Shown in pieces: positions 35,001 through 49,510 of a stretch of DNA of 64,000 nucleotides. Position 1 is the stretch's first letter, and every line of letters starts with the position of its first letter. The notes under the pieces were generated by a model that saw only the letters and a program-made list of their open reading frames with translations, did not search any database and had not been told where the DNA came from. The position numbers and the translations under genes were made by a program. Origin of the DNA: Phytoseiulus persimilis (lineage: Eukaryota > Arthropoda > Arachnida > Mesostigmata > Phytoseiidae); contig CM075102.1 in NCBI GenBank assembly GCA_037576195.1, positions 44,078,745-44,142,744 of the forward strand. The letters are read 5' to 3'.

Positions 35001-38000
35001 GATCCGGATCCGGCGAATTCCAGAACAACAGAATGCCACAATCAGCTGCATCCACGTAACCGAGATGGGCGACCTCAACTTAACCATCTCCGAACGTTCT
35101 GACGTGAAGCGATAATCTCATCCAACGCGATCCGCAAAGGGCGAAACCCCAGCCCAACCGAGGCTGTTTCACATTTATCAATGAGTCGAAAATATGTTCA
35201 TCTACAGACAACCGTCGGCCTCAACCTTCGCTTCCGGTTCACTCGTCCGCCGCTCGTTCGGTTTCACACAACGAAGCTCGCCGGGAATTCGATCTGGAGG
35301 ATAGTGGGCGGGGAGCAGTCAGAGTGCGGAGATCGAGTTCATCGGAACTCGACATTGTTTCGACACACGGAGCGGTTCAGCTCTAGTATACCTTGCCCTG
35401 GTTTCCGGGGGGCTTGTTACGTTGGGAGAACTGCGGGTTGCTGAAATGGTTCGAAGCTGAACGTCCAAGGACGTCGTTGCGCACTCCATTCGAGAGGATT
35501 ACCAGAAACGAGATTCAGCCGGAACGAAATGAACCGAGTCCTTATCCTGGCTTGAGCTTTATCTCCTGCTTGAGCCCGAACAGTGTGGTATGAATGACTC
35601 TCAAGAGAACGACTCACCCGGTCGGTCGGTCGGTCGGGCGGGCAGTCCGCCCGCCCGCCCGCCAAGTTGTCCACGTCTTGCTCGCACACTCGTAAGCAAG
35701 TGACATTATATAAGTCAATCTATCCTCAACACATGTTGCCACCGTGGGACTATTACCGCGTCAATCAGCAGGCTACTATGTGACACGGACTCCTGCGGTC
35801 ATAGTTCGGTCAGTCGCTCGGCCGGCCTGCTCCGCGCAGGACCAATCAACGTCCCTGGCGCCTTAAACGCGGTGCGGAGTTGGTGGGAAAGAGGGTTTCG
35901 GTCGAGTCGACTTGTTCGCGAGTCGTATACCCGCGCACACAGGCATCGGGAGCATATTAAAACGAATAAAGAAGAAAACGAAAAGCGAGCGGAGCCGAGT
36001 GATCGGCCGACCCGGTGTTCCAGTCCGGTTGACATATGACTTCAACAATAAACTCCAGGTAATAAAGGGAGCGTATAAAAAGCCCTCAATCAGAAGATTT
36101 CCACTTTCCGGTTCATCCGCCGCGACCTACATCCAGAGAATAAGGCCTCACTTTATGGAGTTCGACTCCAGAAACAAAGGAGGTCTCATCTGTGCTTGTG
36201 AATCCAGTTTACAAATAAATCGACGAGCTCGAGCGATTTGTTGCTCGTCCTTTGCACCGCGTAGCGGAGACCCTTCGTCGGTTCCGCTGCTCTTCGCGAC
36301 CCGGAAACGTTTTATTTCATTCGGGGACAACAATGCACCGAGTTTTTGAGCCTCTTCTTCTGAGCTCCTTCTCCGATGCATTTCGTGATTGATTTCTCCT
36401 ATTTCGGAGCGGTAATCATTCCCTTCTGAAAAGTTCGGTGCCGTACTGGGCTTCCAATCAGAACAGCTGTCGAATCTGCTTCTGGAGAGCTTTGTCATCT
36501 GACGCGAGCGCGTTCGTAGTCACAGAAGCTCCAGATGAGACGGAATAATAAATTAACGGATCGTACTCCGAGCGAATCCGACGTCTGCGTGTACTCTGTA
36601 TCAATAATCATTGAGCTGACTGCGGCAAGCGCAGACGAGAACTGGGGAAAAGCGGTCGGGGCAGTCGCGCGGGGAATGTGTGGTCTGAGTGGGCGTCGAA
36701 GTTCGCACTGCTCTCAAACGTCAGTGACATTTGTCTCCATCATCACAAATCAGCGAACTTTCTGCAATGCGCGTGAATCTAGAAGCGAATGTCCCGAGGG
36801 GAATCGGGCTCATCCGGTGTGGGCTCAATGTTGCTGCCGAAGTGACAGGCCGCAGGACTCGCGGTTGCTCCGTGACGACCTGGGTCGCTCGATGGACTAG
36901 AAACGTTCTCGTCGAATGGGTCGATTACCGGATGCCAAATTCTGGCATGGTCCAATTCCTGTAGCTCGCCAGAGCGGACACAGATCCAGATTGCCCTAAA
37001 TTGAACTTAGGAGATCACCGGATAATCTGCCTGCGAGACGCTCGGTTAAAACTGATATCGGGTCTTCCAATAAGGCAATCGAGGAGTTGACAGAGATCAG
37101 CCCGTCAGAACTAGATTTCGCTGCTGACTTCTGCTCACAACGCTGATCCCGTCAGGAAACTAAGTCCATTCCGTGAGTAGGCGAGAACAATATGCCCATC
37201 GGTGAGTATGGACATTTCCCAGCTTTCCAACATTCTTCAGTTTTCCAGTCATCGGAACCGCTGTGCTCCCAGTCATCCATAAGACTCGCCTGCGTCGTTC
37301 ACAGCTCGCGATCAGCTTATCTCGGCGATGGTATCTGAATCGGAGGCGCTCACATCGAAGCCGATCGGCGCGGCGGGGGACTCGGGGAGTCAGACGGTGG
37401 CTCGAAGTGACGGAACGCAACCGGTTGACTTTTTCTCTCCACGAGCGGATTTCGTCAACGCGCTTCGGTCGGAGAGGAGCGACTGGAAAAAGTCAAATAG
37501 AAAAATGAGAAAGCGACGTCAACGGGAAGATGGACAGACGACTCACTGAAAGAAGAAGAGCCATCGGTCAGCTTCAGCGGGAGCAGCCGCTGCGGCGGCA
37601 TAACTGACCCTTTGTTGAGCCACGTTGTTTCTTCGCGATGCTAACTGGATCGGGTGGACGGAAAAAAAGCTGCGATGTCTCTTCCGAGCCAGCTCTGCTT
37701 CTTCAGAGCGCTCCGATTTTCCATCCAAGTTGAGAATTTCCGTTAGAGCAAATGCGATCGCCCTGGGGACACTTCAGATACGACCTCATGCTCGCCAGAA
37801 AGGCGCTCTCCATAAGCCGCGGCACTTACGTCTTCGAAGTAGAGGACCTTCCCCGAACGAAGACTTTAAGCATTGATTTTCGCGATGTTCAGAGTGACGC
37901 TCGAAGTGAGATAATGGCAGCTCGTCGTCGTTGGAAGCAAGCTCTCCCTTTGAAGTCAGGTGCCCCCGGAAAACTACCCGCCGCGGAGCAGGAATTCGTG

Positions 38001-41000
38001 TGTGGACCCGCCTAGACCCTCACGTTGAAGGGTCCTCAGCGACAGGGAACGCCTCGAAGGGCCAGGCCGTTCTCGGGAGAGTGCACAACTCTCGGCGGAA
38101 TTTCGGGTACGATGCTCGGCCTTTTTGTAAACTTCGGAACTAAAAGATCAATCGCGCCGATGCTTCCAGAGGACTTCATTCTCGATCGCGCGGATGCTCG
38201 GGCGATCGATCAAACGATTCAAAGATTGTCGGATTGCTTTCCATTTGATCGATCAATCAGTTGAATGAGTGTTCGGACAGAGAGCCCTGTTTGGCTTAGC
38301 CGTTGCTTTCTTTCCATGGATCTCATTGTTTCCGTTATACCGATACCGGAACTAACCGAGCGACGAGCGTGCAGAATCAATCTGAAAAGCTGCTCTCGTT
38401 CGTCTTGTGATTCTCTCTCATCCTCATCTTACTTCATTCAGTTGTTTGGCGCTGAAGGTGGGTTTGCATTCGCGGAACCGGCAGAAACCGAGCCGCGTGG
38501 TCGAGCCGAATATGCGAAAGAACTACTCTGGGGGAAATTTCCTAACGACAAAGCGACAACCGATGAAAGATAGAGCTCCATGAACCGCGGAACGACCATC
38601 CAAATACCGAGTTCTCGAGGCTGTTCCGATAGTTCTGACAGGCGCGAGCAGATGAGTGAGAGCGGGACAGAGAGAAGAGTGTCTCCAGTTTGGGAACGAT
38701 CGCAAAACTGTCGCGGAATAAAATGAGACTCTACAGACGCCGTCCATCTGAGCAAATCCACAACCGGGACCACTCAAACCCTGCATGGATGTTCACAATG
38801 AATCAGTACCGTGCTCGGACGGCGTCCCCCCAAGCGGTCGGAATGATTGTCTGCCATCTTATTTCTACAGCTTGCTCCACAATCTCACGGTGGCCGCTCA
38901 GAACAATCCACGCCGGCAGATAAAAAAAAAACCCAGCGGAATCATCCGGTACAATGAAAGAGAAAACCTTGGACAGTTATTGTGACAAGCGTCTCTTCGC
39001 TCGGATTATCCCTGCTGGAGAATTCGGTCGCTGGCTTTTCTGCCAGAGGCTGTGAACACCTCTCGGGATATCGAGCGAACCAGCAGAATCCAATCTGCCC
39101 GAGGGCGGCGCAAACGAGCTGCTATAACCGAAATTTCCAAATAGCCTTTCGAATAATACGATGACCGCGCAAGCTAGCAACCGGACGACCGACCTCACAC
39201 GAACAAGTATACAGCACATCGGCTACAACATCAAAGTCTTTGCAATCGACGACTAATGGACGCGTGTCATCGGCAGCAGCAGCAACGGCGGCAAAGGCCG
39301 GCATTAGCTCGCGATTTGCCTCGAACGTAGAGAAAGGTCACACTTGGCGAACACACGTCTGAGCATCTGCTCGGCCGATGCGAGGACGGAAGTTGGCGTA
39401 AATTCAAATTTTTCGCCGGATTGTTTTCTCGGTCCGTGACCGCCACTCCTAGACTGGGTTGACACCGGCCAATCGAATTATTAATGACGAGGGAATATTC
39501 AACGAGAACGAGGCAAGTTCGGGAACCTCGCTCCGAACGGGCGCCGCGAATCCGCGGTCAGCGGAGCGGCCTCTATTACGGAAACCTGACCTGCATCGAG
39601 GATGACAAAACCTGTGAGGATCATAGAGAACGTCTCGACACGACGCCTGAAGACTCATCGAGTCTACGAGCGAGCTCGAGGGTGTGCCGAAATATCAGCA
39701 CCGATGGAATCAACAACAGTTGTGCACGAGTTATTTTTGGAGTTTGATGTACTGCTCAGGGTGCATCGAAAAAAAATCCACAACGGCCGACGCGACATGT
39801 AAACAGCATCGAGGAGCCGAAGTAGGAAGGGGCCTCAGATGTCGACACTGCAACAGAATCAAAGTACCCACAAGAGCGCTGGAGCAAAGTACCGGGATCA
39901 CGTCACAAGCTACGGCACTCAAAACAAAGGCAACTGCGCGAGAAGGAACAGCGACAATATTACCATCGAGATATTGCGTACGAAACTATGAGTTACGAGA
40001 GCTAAACGCTTTTCCGCTCATCAAAGGTCAAAGTTTGATACTTTCTTCTTTTTTTTGTGGTCATCGAAGAAGTACACTTTGCGCAATCTACAAAACGGGC
40101 GATTGTTCGATGACGACGACGATGGGACGGATGAACTTGACAACGAATGAAGTCTACTGACCGATGGATGGGAGGATGGAAGGGACGCCTGATGAATCGC
40201 TCGGTTGATCAATCGATTCCATCTCACCTTCATTTCAAAGAGTTTCTCGAACTACGCTTCTAAAACCCGACGCGATCATCTATCATGTTGTGACCGATGA
40301 AAGGGGCTCGTCATGAAAAAATGAAGTTTTTTTGAGTCTTGATGTGACATGGGCTCGAGTGGCGGAGAAAATGGAGCAGCGAAGGGAGCATGCTGGATGA
40401 CGTAATAATCTTTGGTCTCGTCTTGGAGCTATCGAATTTGAATCGATCTGTCAGCTGGGATAAAATGGAACGCACAAAAGTATTCGGTAGGAATGACGCA
40501 GTCCTGTATTGTCGCGCCCTATGCAGCAGCAACAGCAGCAACGATTCTCGACCGCAGTGGTAGGAAATCTGGCGGCCACTGGAGGACCGCGGCAAGATTC
40601 CGCTCTTTTTCAAGACCTTCCAACTCATTTATGATTTCGCAGTCCTTGCTCTGAGTCGAGGGTGTCGCCTGGTGGAGCGATAACTGCGCCAGCATTCAAT
40701 CTTTCATTTTATTTTTGATACGTGGAAACTATGAACGGTCTCTCATACACTAAGCGAGAGTTGCTCCGTGACAGCATGAGGCGGCGAATCCGAATGAGTC
40801 TTGAACAACCAACGTTTTGTTGTGAGACCCGCAGGATCCCAAGAGTCTTCCACGGTCAGCGCAGAACGACAGACCGTTCGAGAAGCAAACCGTTCGATAA
40901 CGCCGGGGAAGATTTTCTCTCGGATCGACGATGCAAGCCCGTGCTTGTAACATTCATTGCTCTTTGGAGGCCAATCGTTTTCGAAAATCACTGTGTAGCT

Positions 41001-44000
41001 GACGGCGTTCACTCATCGAGATATTCTTTTTGTGAGTTGGTCATTCGAGACAAAGTGGAAACTTCGACCAACCCTACAATCCGCTCAGTTCATTTCAACT
41101 TCCGCAGACAGCTCGGACAAATCGATTCGGGACTCCAGTTTCGGCGGTCTGAGAGCTTGCCAAAAAGCTGACGATTTCGCGTTGGATTCTCGAGATTCGC
41201 CGTCGAAAAATCTCATCAATCATGATTTGCAGCTTTATCCGATTTCCGAGGCCGTCATCGTACAGTTGACGTCGTTCAGAAAGGAGTCAATCGAAACCCG
41301 ACCAAACCAGCTGGGACGAATCGATCCTCGACACCCAGAATGCCTCAAGGTCAGAGACAGCCCGGTTGTTCTTGAAAAGTTAGAGTCTTCCACGGAAACC
41401 CGATTCTACTCTCGACTCCACTCCATCGTTTTCGGTATCACTCTTCAGTCAGCAGTTCAGTTACGCGTCAAGCCTCAACCTGGCTGTTTGTCTCACTGCC
41501 ACCACCTCTATTGCGAACTTGCTTCGTCTGTGGGCTCCGTAGGGCGAGGACACGAATCAGAGAAACATGAAATGGACGAGACCCACACCGGAGGACGAAG
41601 AGGTGGTTCTCCTGAGTTACAACAAAGCGGACTCGCCGATGTTTTTGCGGCGGATGTCATTGCACGGTCGAGTTCACCCCACGCCCGAATCCCTCTTTTA
41701 GAACCCTTCGCGTGTATCTTTGCAAGAACGCAGAAGTAGTTTTCTGAACGATCAGTGCCCAATAAGCCGGGGACAAATACTTTCCATCCCGAGCGGTTTT
41801 TGATTCGCTCGGATGGTGCAGGCCACTCGATTGTCTGTGGTTGTCTGGCGCTCAGACGAGTGAGCGGGTGGCGTCCAGACAAACACTTGGATTAGTTGGA
41901 AGATGCGTTTGACCTTCAACATGGAGGGAGCGATGCGCAGGTTTTGTCTTGGATTTGTTAAGAAACGCTCGTCCGTTCGTCGGCAAGCCAGCCGACCACA
42001 AAGTTTACGAAACACTACGGCTCTCTGGCAGAGCTTTCATTCTGCTCGTTCCCACTCTTCGCGCGGTTGTTCAGTCACGTGAACAGAATGAAAGTTTCCC
42101 GCACATTTGGAGACGAAAACGTCGCCAGCATCCGAGAACAACAGAAGTTGTGACGGCTGCTGAAGCTTCTCGTGAAGGCGATTGCGATGTCGGCGGTAAA
42201 GGCGGGGTGTCAGCGATGGTCTCCATCAGCATCGTGAAAATTGTGCGGATCGGCTACGACAAAGTGTTTCACACTATGTTGTTTCCTCTGTGCAACGGTT
42301 TCAAAGCAAAAGCCTGATTTTACAACCATTCCTCGCGAGCCTGAAAATCGAATGATACCTCCTTGACATTATCGATTTTTATTCGAGAACCCGTTGTTGA
42401 GTGCTTCTAAGGGAAAGGCGGGCTCACGATGTCTACTGCGGCGACCGTCGATCGGGCATAACTTTCCAGAACTGAGATTTCTGGACTGGACTTTCGCATC
42501 ATAAACTTCAAGGGCGTCTAAATTCCCGTCAGGGGCGAGCACATTTTCGTACAAGTTCTCGCGATAGAATTACACCGAGGCGAGAGTTAAACATTTTGTC
42601 ATGACGACAATTCAGAGCGGAATGAAGCACGCTTCGCTCAGCTGTCATCCATCACTTCTGGTTGCGGTCGACACGACGTTGCCATACATTGTCGACGGTG
42701 TTACAAGCGAGATCATTCAGTTTCGACTCATACATTCCTGCATCTCTCGCACGAATTCCAGTCCTCATCACCTCTCAAGCCGACCCAGAGAGCTCACCAG
42801 AGCTTGCTCGGCTGCCCCCTCGCAAATGTACGTGTCTGAGCAGCTGGCTTGTGTGAGACCCTGGCGGCTCCCGAACGCAAACGGGGAACCTGGATTCAGC
42901 CCGAACACCAGTTCATGTAAATGGCGAAAATGATCAAAGAAGGCTCTCATCAAATACCCCTTGGGACGAATCGATGAACTCGTGAAGAAATCATGACGTA
43001 ACTGTTTAAACCACAGAGCCATCAACCATGCGAAGTCAATACACCAGATATTCAGCATGAGCTGAGGGAAGGAGGGAGTTAGAAATAATGAGGTTCGATT
43101 CAACGAAGGGATAGGGAATGGCGATCGAATTCATCAACGAAAGCCGTTGGTTCTATGCACCAGAATCCCAGACGCTCTCTTGCGTGTTCACGCAACACAG
43201 GAGAATGTTGCACCGCATCGTTTCGTGATTTTCAAAAATGAAAATCTTCCTGGGTGTCATGTTTTAGAATACATAATAGGTAGACTGAGTATGAAAGAAA
43301 ATCAACTTTCGATCGAGGATATCCGTTCATGAATGGGCATTGAAATACCATTTCTCAGCGGCGGGACGGCATGGCTGCAGAGTTGGGTGTTGTGACAAAC
43401 TTCGGGGTATGAACGGCTCACTCACCGAGCTGTGCATGGTCGTTGTTAGGAGAACTCGCTCTCCATTTTGTCAGGCTTCGCGTCTCAGGTGAATATTCAT
43501 TAGCTTCATTAGCTCCGGGGCTTGCTCCATAACTTCTCCGAAGTGTTATGACCGCGTACACAAAAGAAAGACAAGAGATAAAAACGCTCGTGACTTTATT
43601 ATCGCAATCAGAGCATCAATTGGTTTCACGATCTGTAATCAACAATGAAGGCGAAATTCTGACCCATGAACGAGCAGAATAACGCGAATTACCGCGTGAC
43701 GTCCTTCTCAGCCTCCCCGCCGGTCTGTCTTGTTTCGCGTGGTCGGATGAAGATCAGAATGATGAACGCCAACGGGTCGCCTAGTGATTTCAGGTTTTTC
43801 ATGATCAGTCTTTTCTTCGTTCTCTTTCGGTTGCCGAGGCTCGCGCCGGAGTCGTGGCCGATGGAGGCCTTGACTCGGCTGTCAACCGCTTGACAGATGC
43901 CCCCGCGGTCGTCGGAAGATCGTCTTCAAACACTTGGCCCATTTCGGAATTGTATCGCCACGGAGGCCTTGATCTTTCGCTTTATTTACCTCATTTTTTT

Positions 44001-45150
44001 GGCAGCAAAATTTTGCCCACTCCGCTCCGCTCCCATTTGTTGTATAAAGATTTGAAATCCTGCAACTTCGCACGGCTTATTTTTTTCCATGCCAAACGAG
44101 GAGTCACTGCCGGTCGTCTTCCATCCACTCCGACGGGTGCTGACCAGAAAGACGAAGTGTCGCAACCGCTGAGCTGTAAATAATTAAGACTAATATCTCG
44201 AAAATGAGAAGTTTAGAACGCCTCAGAAGACGACACGAGATCTTGCTGCAACGACATTAATTACTTCAGCAACCGCGCTCCCGAGTACCGACGACTCACG
44301 ATGCTGCGTAACGACGATGGGTTTCCGACCGGAATAAATTGGAGTTTCCGACGGGAACGCCACAACACGTTGAAGCTCGAAATCCAGAGATGAGACCTAA
44401 TGAGTATTTAGAGCGTAGCCACTCAGTCCGAGTCCCTCTCGAAGTGAAATGTTCGGAACGTGCGTTTGTTCCGCCAGAGCAGCATGCTCGTATATCAGAG
44501 AGAGCAACATCAAGTAGCAGCTCTCGCTCGGTAAATAATATGTTTCTGCTAAAGGCGTATCACATGGATAATTCACCGTTGCTTTCCGCTGCTTCGCTCG
44601 TCGTCATGATGATCAACTGAATGCGTTGAAAGAGCTACCGGGCCTCCAGCTTTTCGGAATGGGCAATTTTTCTCCTCCTGTTGCTCTCAGACTCTTCCAG
44701 CCTGATCCGATCGAGAGTGTCCATCTTCCCGATGAGATGTTCATTTTTCTGTCTGCCTTCCCCGTACTGATTCTGCATTTAGTACGATTCATCGACAGCA
44801 CTTAACGATTCCATGATATTTTTTGTGGATGCGCTCGTATCTCGCACAGATTTCCCGACACTCCGATATTTCTTTCTCCCATCTCCGCCTTCACAAGGCC
44901 ACCATTCATTCCTGATCAGTCTGATTGCGGGGTCCAACACGATCATCCAATCAATTTTTCTGCACTCCCCGAATGAGTGGTCGGCGATGAGCGCTACGGG
45001 GATTTCGTGATCGACGTAGCGCTCACCGTTCAGAATCACATTTGGCCCGGCGGTTCTCGCCGATTCAGCCGGGTTCGAAACTCTGTTCGTTGTTGGGATG
45101 TTAGCCTGCGCCGAGCCGTTCCTCAGAGAATCATCCAGAGCAAAATCCGG
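32061..45150. other. Intergenic, no recognisable gene
   Basis: Unassigned short frames only. Notable ones: plus 33456-33734 (preceded by a TTTTCCAG acceptor-like site), plus 33628-33903 (acid-rich end), plus 34513-34788, plus 37752-38015 and plus 41032-41739 (235 codons, the longest in the window, no initiator ATG of good context). None shows a domain I recognise. An AATAAA occurs at 33224-33229. Confidence 0.4.
35619..35663. repeat. CGGT/CCCG tetranucleotide palindrome
   Basis: A (GGTC)n run is followed after a short spacer by a (CCGC)n run. The G-rich and C-rich arms can pair imperfectly into a hairpin. Confidence 0.6.
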
Positions 45151-45154
45151 CAGA

Positions 45155-45320
45155 CTTTGCCCGCACGGGGCCCGATATATGCCCAAAATCATGGCGCCGG
45201 GCCCAAACTGGGAGTGTGAGTAGCCTGGGCCGGATGCCTGGTCGGCACCGGGGCAGCGACATCGGCCCGGGGCCCGCCCTTGTCGATCCCTGATCTGGAA
45301 TAATTGGGTAAGATGCTCAG
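45155..45320. repeat. GGCC-rich degenerate repeat block
   Basis: Contains GGGGCCCG, CCGGGCCC, TGGGCCGG and CGGCCCGGGGCCCG within 110 bp, spaced by short non-repetitive segments. Looks like a decayed array of short self-complementary units; no unit length can be fixed by eye. Confidence 0.45.
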
Positions 45321-48300
45321 CCCAAAAAGGGGCTTAAGGTCTCGATCGATATTGTCGGATAGCCCCTTGAGGGCGCCGAAGCTATGAGGTGAAAGTTTCA
45401 CCAACCACAGACCATGGTGTCCTTTATTATGTGGATTGTTTTTCTCGACTGTTATCCACCGGTCGTGATGGCTTGCGGATGCAGGGATATTGAAGCGGCT
45501 CCTTTCGCCAAGCGGCCGGCGGGCGGTGTGAAATTTCGCCGAATGGGATCCACGCCGTTCCATATGTCGGAAACACCGATCACTGCTGGAATCTTCCGAG
45601 GCAACAGGGGTCACCAGTGAGCGACGTTCGACCCAAGAACCGCCCGCCCGGCCACCCGTCTGACCGCCTGCACGTCGACGATGCCGTGGTGCTGGTGGAC
45701 TGATTGCGGTCCTCTGGTGTCGGCCGAAGATTAAATTGGACATACGAATCCGACTCCTGAATCGAACGATAGATTGGAGGAACGCGCTCTTAGACGACGG
45801 ATTAGGAGCTGTATTAACCGACTTGGATTAAACTGGACACGCGTGCCGCCTCCCCCTGGGCTCTCGCATCGCCGCCGCCGCCGTCGTAATCACCAACAAT
45901 TCAGACATGAGCTGCGATTGCTATCAGCGAGCAGCCGTATTAAGTTCGTCGGAAGCTGTGCTCCATGGGGCAAACTCCTTCCAACGAACAATAAATCATA
46001 CAATAGTCCGGAGGCAAACGAACGGATGAATGACGAATGAATGGGTGGATGGACAGACGAGATGAATGCTTCATTGGCAACCAGCAAGGCGAATTCAGAC
46101 TTGAATATCGTTCGAAAATTCACGTCTTCTTCGTATCTTTTCTCGTGGGATTTCAATTGTGCTGTCAATTCGACCATTGCAACTTGCTTTACGAACTGCT
46201 CCCCGTGTATGTGTCAGCATCCGACTTTACGAGGGGATTCCCCCCTCATCGGACTCCTGATATGATTTTTTCTGTGCAACGAAATGAATGGCGAGCGTTT
46301 ATTCGGTTTCGGGATTGATTGCAAATGATACAGATTGAGGCAGCAGACCGGCGTGTATTTTTCGGAATTACTCGTTGGCGGACGGAGCGAAAGCGCTCGA
46401 ATGTTCCTCGACTTCGACCGTTTCTCTATGCACTACTGTTTTCTGCCGTGCACCATCACTTTCAGTACAGCGGTTTCGCTGTCTGTAACGGTTTTCCTCG
46501 CGAATAATGGTTCCTCCATCGGTAACGGCTTTCTTCTGCTCGTTCCTATGCGACTTCAATTCGATTCGATAGCACTTTTTACAGAAAGGTGGTGAATGGG
46601 AATTCCAGGGCATCGGTGACGAGTCACCGTTCTATGCAACCACATTGTTAATGGAGTCTTCGCTCACGCAGTCGGATTCGGGAAAGAAACAGATCATTTA
46701 TGCTTTGGAAACTCACGAGATCAGCTGGGCGGGTCACGAAGGGGAGCTCTGACAGCTGATGTGATGCACCAGCAGTCTGAAGGATAGGACTGATGGGAAG
46801 CTTGGTGGGGTGTTTGATGAAAGAATACGTGGATAACGGTGTGAAAAAGGAGCGAAATTACGAGTTCACGAATGTTTCCGAAGGATTCGGTATCGTAATT
46901 GCACTGCTCATGGGAAAACGCGAATGTTGGTGAAACTGAAACCGGGGTCGTCTTTCTCATAGAACATCGACATCATATTTTTTCGTATAGTTCTCGATGG
47001 TGAAGATCAGCGTTCTCATTCCTAAGCCGAACTCTCGTTGTTAATCCTTCATTAACGCGTCACCGTTTTCCTTGCGAGCTGCCTCGTTTGCTCGATGCCC
47101 CGCGGAATAAAGCCAAGGATTGACAGATGAGTCAGTCACCGGACGGGATGGATGCGCTGCTGAAGACTGACCCGACTCACTGAGTGAGTGACAGCGAGAA
47201 AGTACAATTTGCGACGATTTTTTCCGTAGATACAGCTTGAAATCAACATGACTCGGAGCGTGAAATCCCGATGTCAAGACTCTCGTGCCAGCTCCCAGCG
47301 TGTTACGTCACCCATGCGCCGCTCAAGACGCCTCGTCTTCTATAAGGTCAGCAATGAACTGATATCACTTGATTTCGACGCAGTCCCCCAGACTGAGTGC
47401 ATTCATGATCCGAGTCAAGACAGAGACGACGCTCCCCGACCGCCGTCCTATTTCCCGGCCAGCCAAGGGCGTGACGCATTCGCTCAACTTCCCGCAAAAA
47501 TCGAGAAGTGCAGCAAACATTCGTGGCTGAGTCGATGTTAGGGCAGGGCATGAGCATTGAAGTTCAGGAAATCGCGCTGACTCCGCAAAATTGAGCGAAC
47601 TCTCCGTGATCGTCTCGGTGGGGAATTCGGCTTCGATGAGTATTCTGAGAGAACGTCCCGTCACGTACAATGTTGGCAGAGGAAGACGTTTTTCTTTCCG
47701 GGATGCGCGGAGAGGAGAAAGTTGAATTCGGTCCCAGCAATTATGTGCCCTTCGGGGCTCGCTCTAAAGTCGATTCCGTCGACCAGGAGTCACTAAGAAG
47801 CAACACGGAGGGGAACTCTCTGACCTTCTATCACATTGATAGTTTTATTTACTCCTTAACGTTGATTGTCTCTGATCACCTTTCCGGAACATTTGACCGG
47901 GAACAAGCTGCAATGGAGAGAGGTAGAGTTGATTCACTGAAAAGATGGCCGAAGGGTCAGCGAGGCTAGACGAACCTCAGTTTTCTGAAACGATGCCAGA
48001 TGGACCCGGATCGAGTATTCCATGAGATCAGCTCTCTGAATGGGGCGGGGCTTCTATTTGAGGCGAGAACCGAGGAGGACACAGTCACTCTACAATGTTG
48101 GGCAGCATTCCCAAAGCCCAAGCGCTCATACTCTCAGTTAATTCGTTCGGATACGTATTTCGTTACAACTCGGTCTGACCGACGCTCGTGACAGGTCACT
48201 TCGCCAGACATCTTTCGATACCCCACAGAGCCATCGACAGACATGGATGGAATTGTGTCATTTTCGCCGAGCAGTCAAAACAACGGAGGAACTGAAACTG

Positions 48301-49440
48301 GATCTTTTTCTAAGCCCTTCTTTCGAAACCTCGCCTTGTACTGAGCCTCCAAGCTCAATGGTTACCCGAAACAATTGATTGGTCGTTTCTAGAACGATGC
48401 CGACAAATCCTGGCTCAGTGGAAGTGTGATAATCACAGATTTCGTCTCTTTGGATCGGAACAGCAACATAATCTAGATGAAGGGCCACCTGAAGCTTTCT
48501 TCATAGCAGTTAGGACGACCCTCCGATCATTCTTGGCTCATTCTTTCGTTTATTACCTGAGTTTTCGATTCAGACAGTCGTCTTCGTGTGTTCAGTCGAT
48601 CCTCCTCCCAAGCTCCGAATTTAATCCTCATTTTTCGTGCGTAATGAATGAGAGAATCCGGGTCAAGAGAAAAAGGGACAAGATGAAACCTTTCACGTAT
48701 CGGCAACAACACGAAGCTGACAGCGGGTAACAGGAGCTGTAGGTGCCGCCTCGGAAGTGCGGCCCTCACTCGTGGAGAGCCCGACGCAGGCTATCGAATG
48801 CGTCCGCTCGCTCAAAGAGCACGGAGCAGAGAGCACTACTTCCTCAGAAATCCGTTCGAGGGAGATGGAATCAGAAATCGCGTTTCAGGAAGGCGAGACA
48901 CGCTGCTCACACACCCGTTTCAGTTCCTGCAGATCCAACTCACGAGTTTTATGGGTGTCCAGACGCCGGAGAACCGATATCATGTCATGAACACCCAAAC
49001 ATCTCTCGTATCCGCTGGTTGCTTGACTGAAGTGTAGCCGGCTGCTGGGGACTTTTGCGAGTCTCTTATCACGTCCATGTTAATCATCATTATGAAAGAT
49101 CCCAATTGATTACACCATCAATGATGAGCAACCTTTCGGACTTTCGGGAGTCCTTTACTTCCAAACGGCATTGAGCGGCAAGCATCGGCGAGACTTTCGT
49201 CGACGGAGACACGACGTAAGACCAACGAGCTGGTCAACGGTTTTCCGTTAGCGTCATCTTCGTCGTGTCCGCCGCTGCTGCCGTTGTTGTTGTCTATCCA
49301 ATACGACGAGATGTACGCTGCTGATGTCAAAGGTCCAACAAGGGGTCAGTCAGCTTGCCAGTCGGGCAGGCCGGCAATCCAACCAACCAGGGGGCCAGTG
49401 GCGATGGCGCTGCCGTAAGATCCCGGGGCTCGCGCCCGTC
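45321..49440. other. Intergenic, no recognisable gene
   Basis: Short frames on both strands only (for example plus 46037-46318, plus 47670-47969, minus 48258-48488). No splice-consistent chain and no recognisable domain. It forms the upstream flank of the cuticle-protein promoter. Confidence 0.4.
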
Positions 49441-49463
49441 GCGCGAGAAGACCCTACCGGCCA

Positions 49464-49473
49464 GCGCATGCGC
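49464..49473 (+). promoter_or_regulatory. NRF-1/Erect-wing-type palindrome
   Basis: GCGCATGCGC, the exact core of the NRF-1 binding consensus, 40 bp upstream of the TATA box and 70 bp upstream of the proposed start site. Confidence 0.45.
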
Positions 49474-49503
49474 AGCTTTCTCCCCGCGCGTCGCGATGCT
49501 GCT

Positions 49504-49510
49504 TATAAAA
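49504..49510 (+). promoter_or_regulatory. TATA box of the cuticle-protein gene
   Basis: TATAAAA lies 30 bp upstream of an initiator-like CCAGTC (A at 49534). The following exon leads to the ATG at 49650, giving a 5' leader of about 116 nt that is rich in repeated GTTCGT motifs. Confidence 0.7.

Noticed and set aside
41032-41739. 235-codon plus-strand frame, the longest in the window
   Set aside because: No domain, weak start, and another frame over part of the same DNA is equally protein-like; kept as unassigned.
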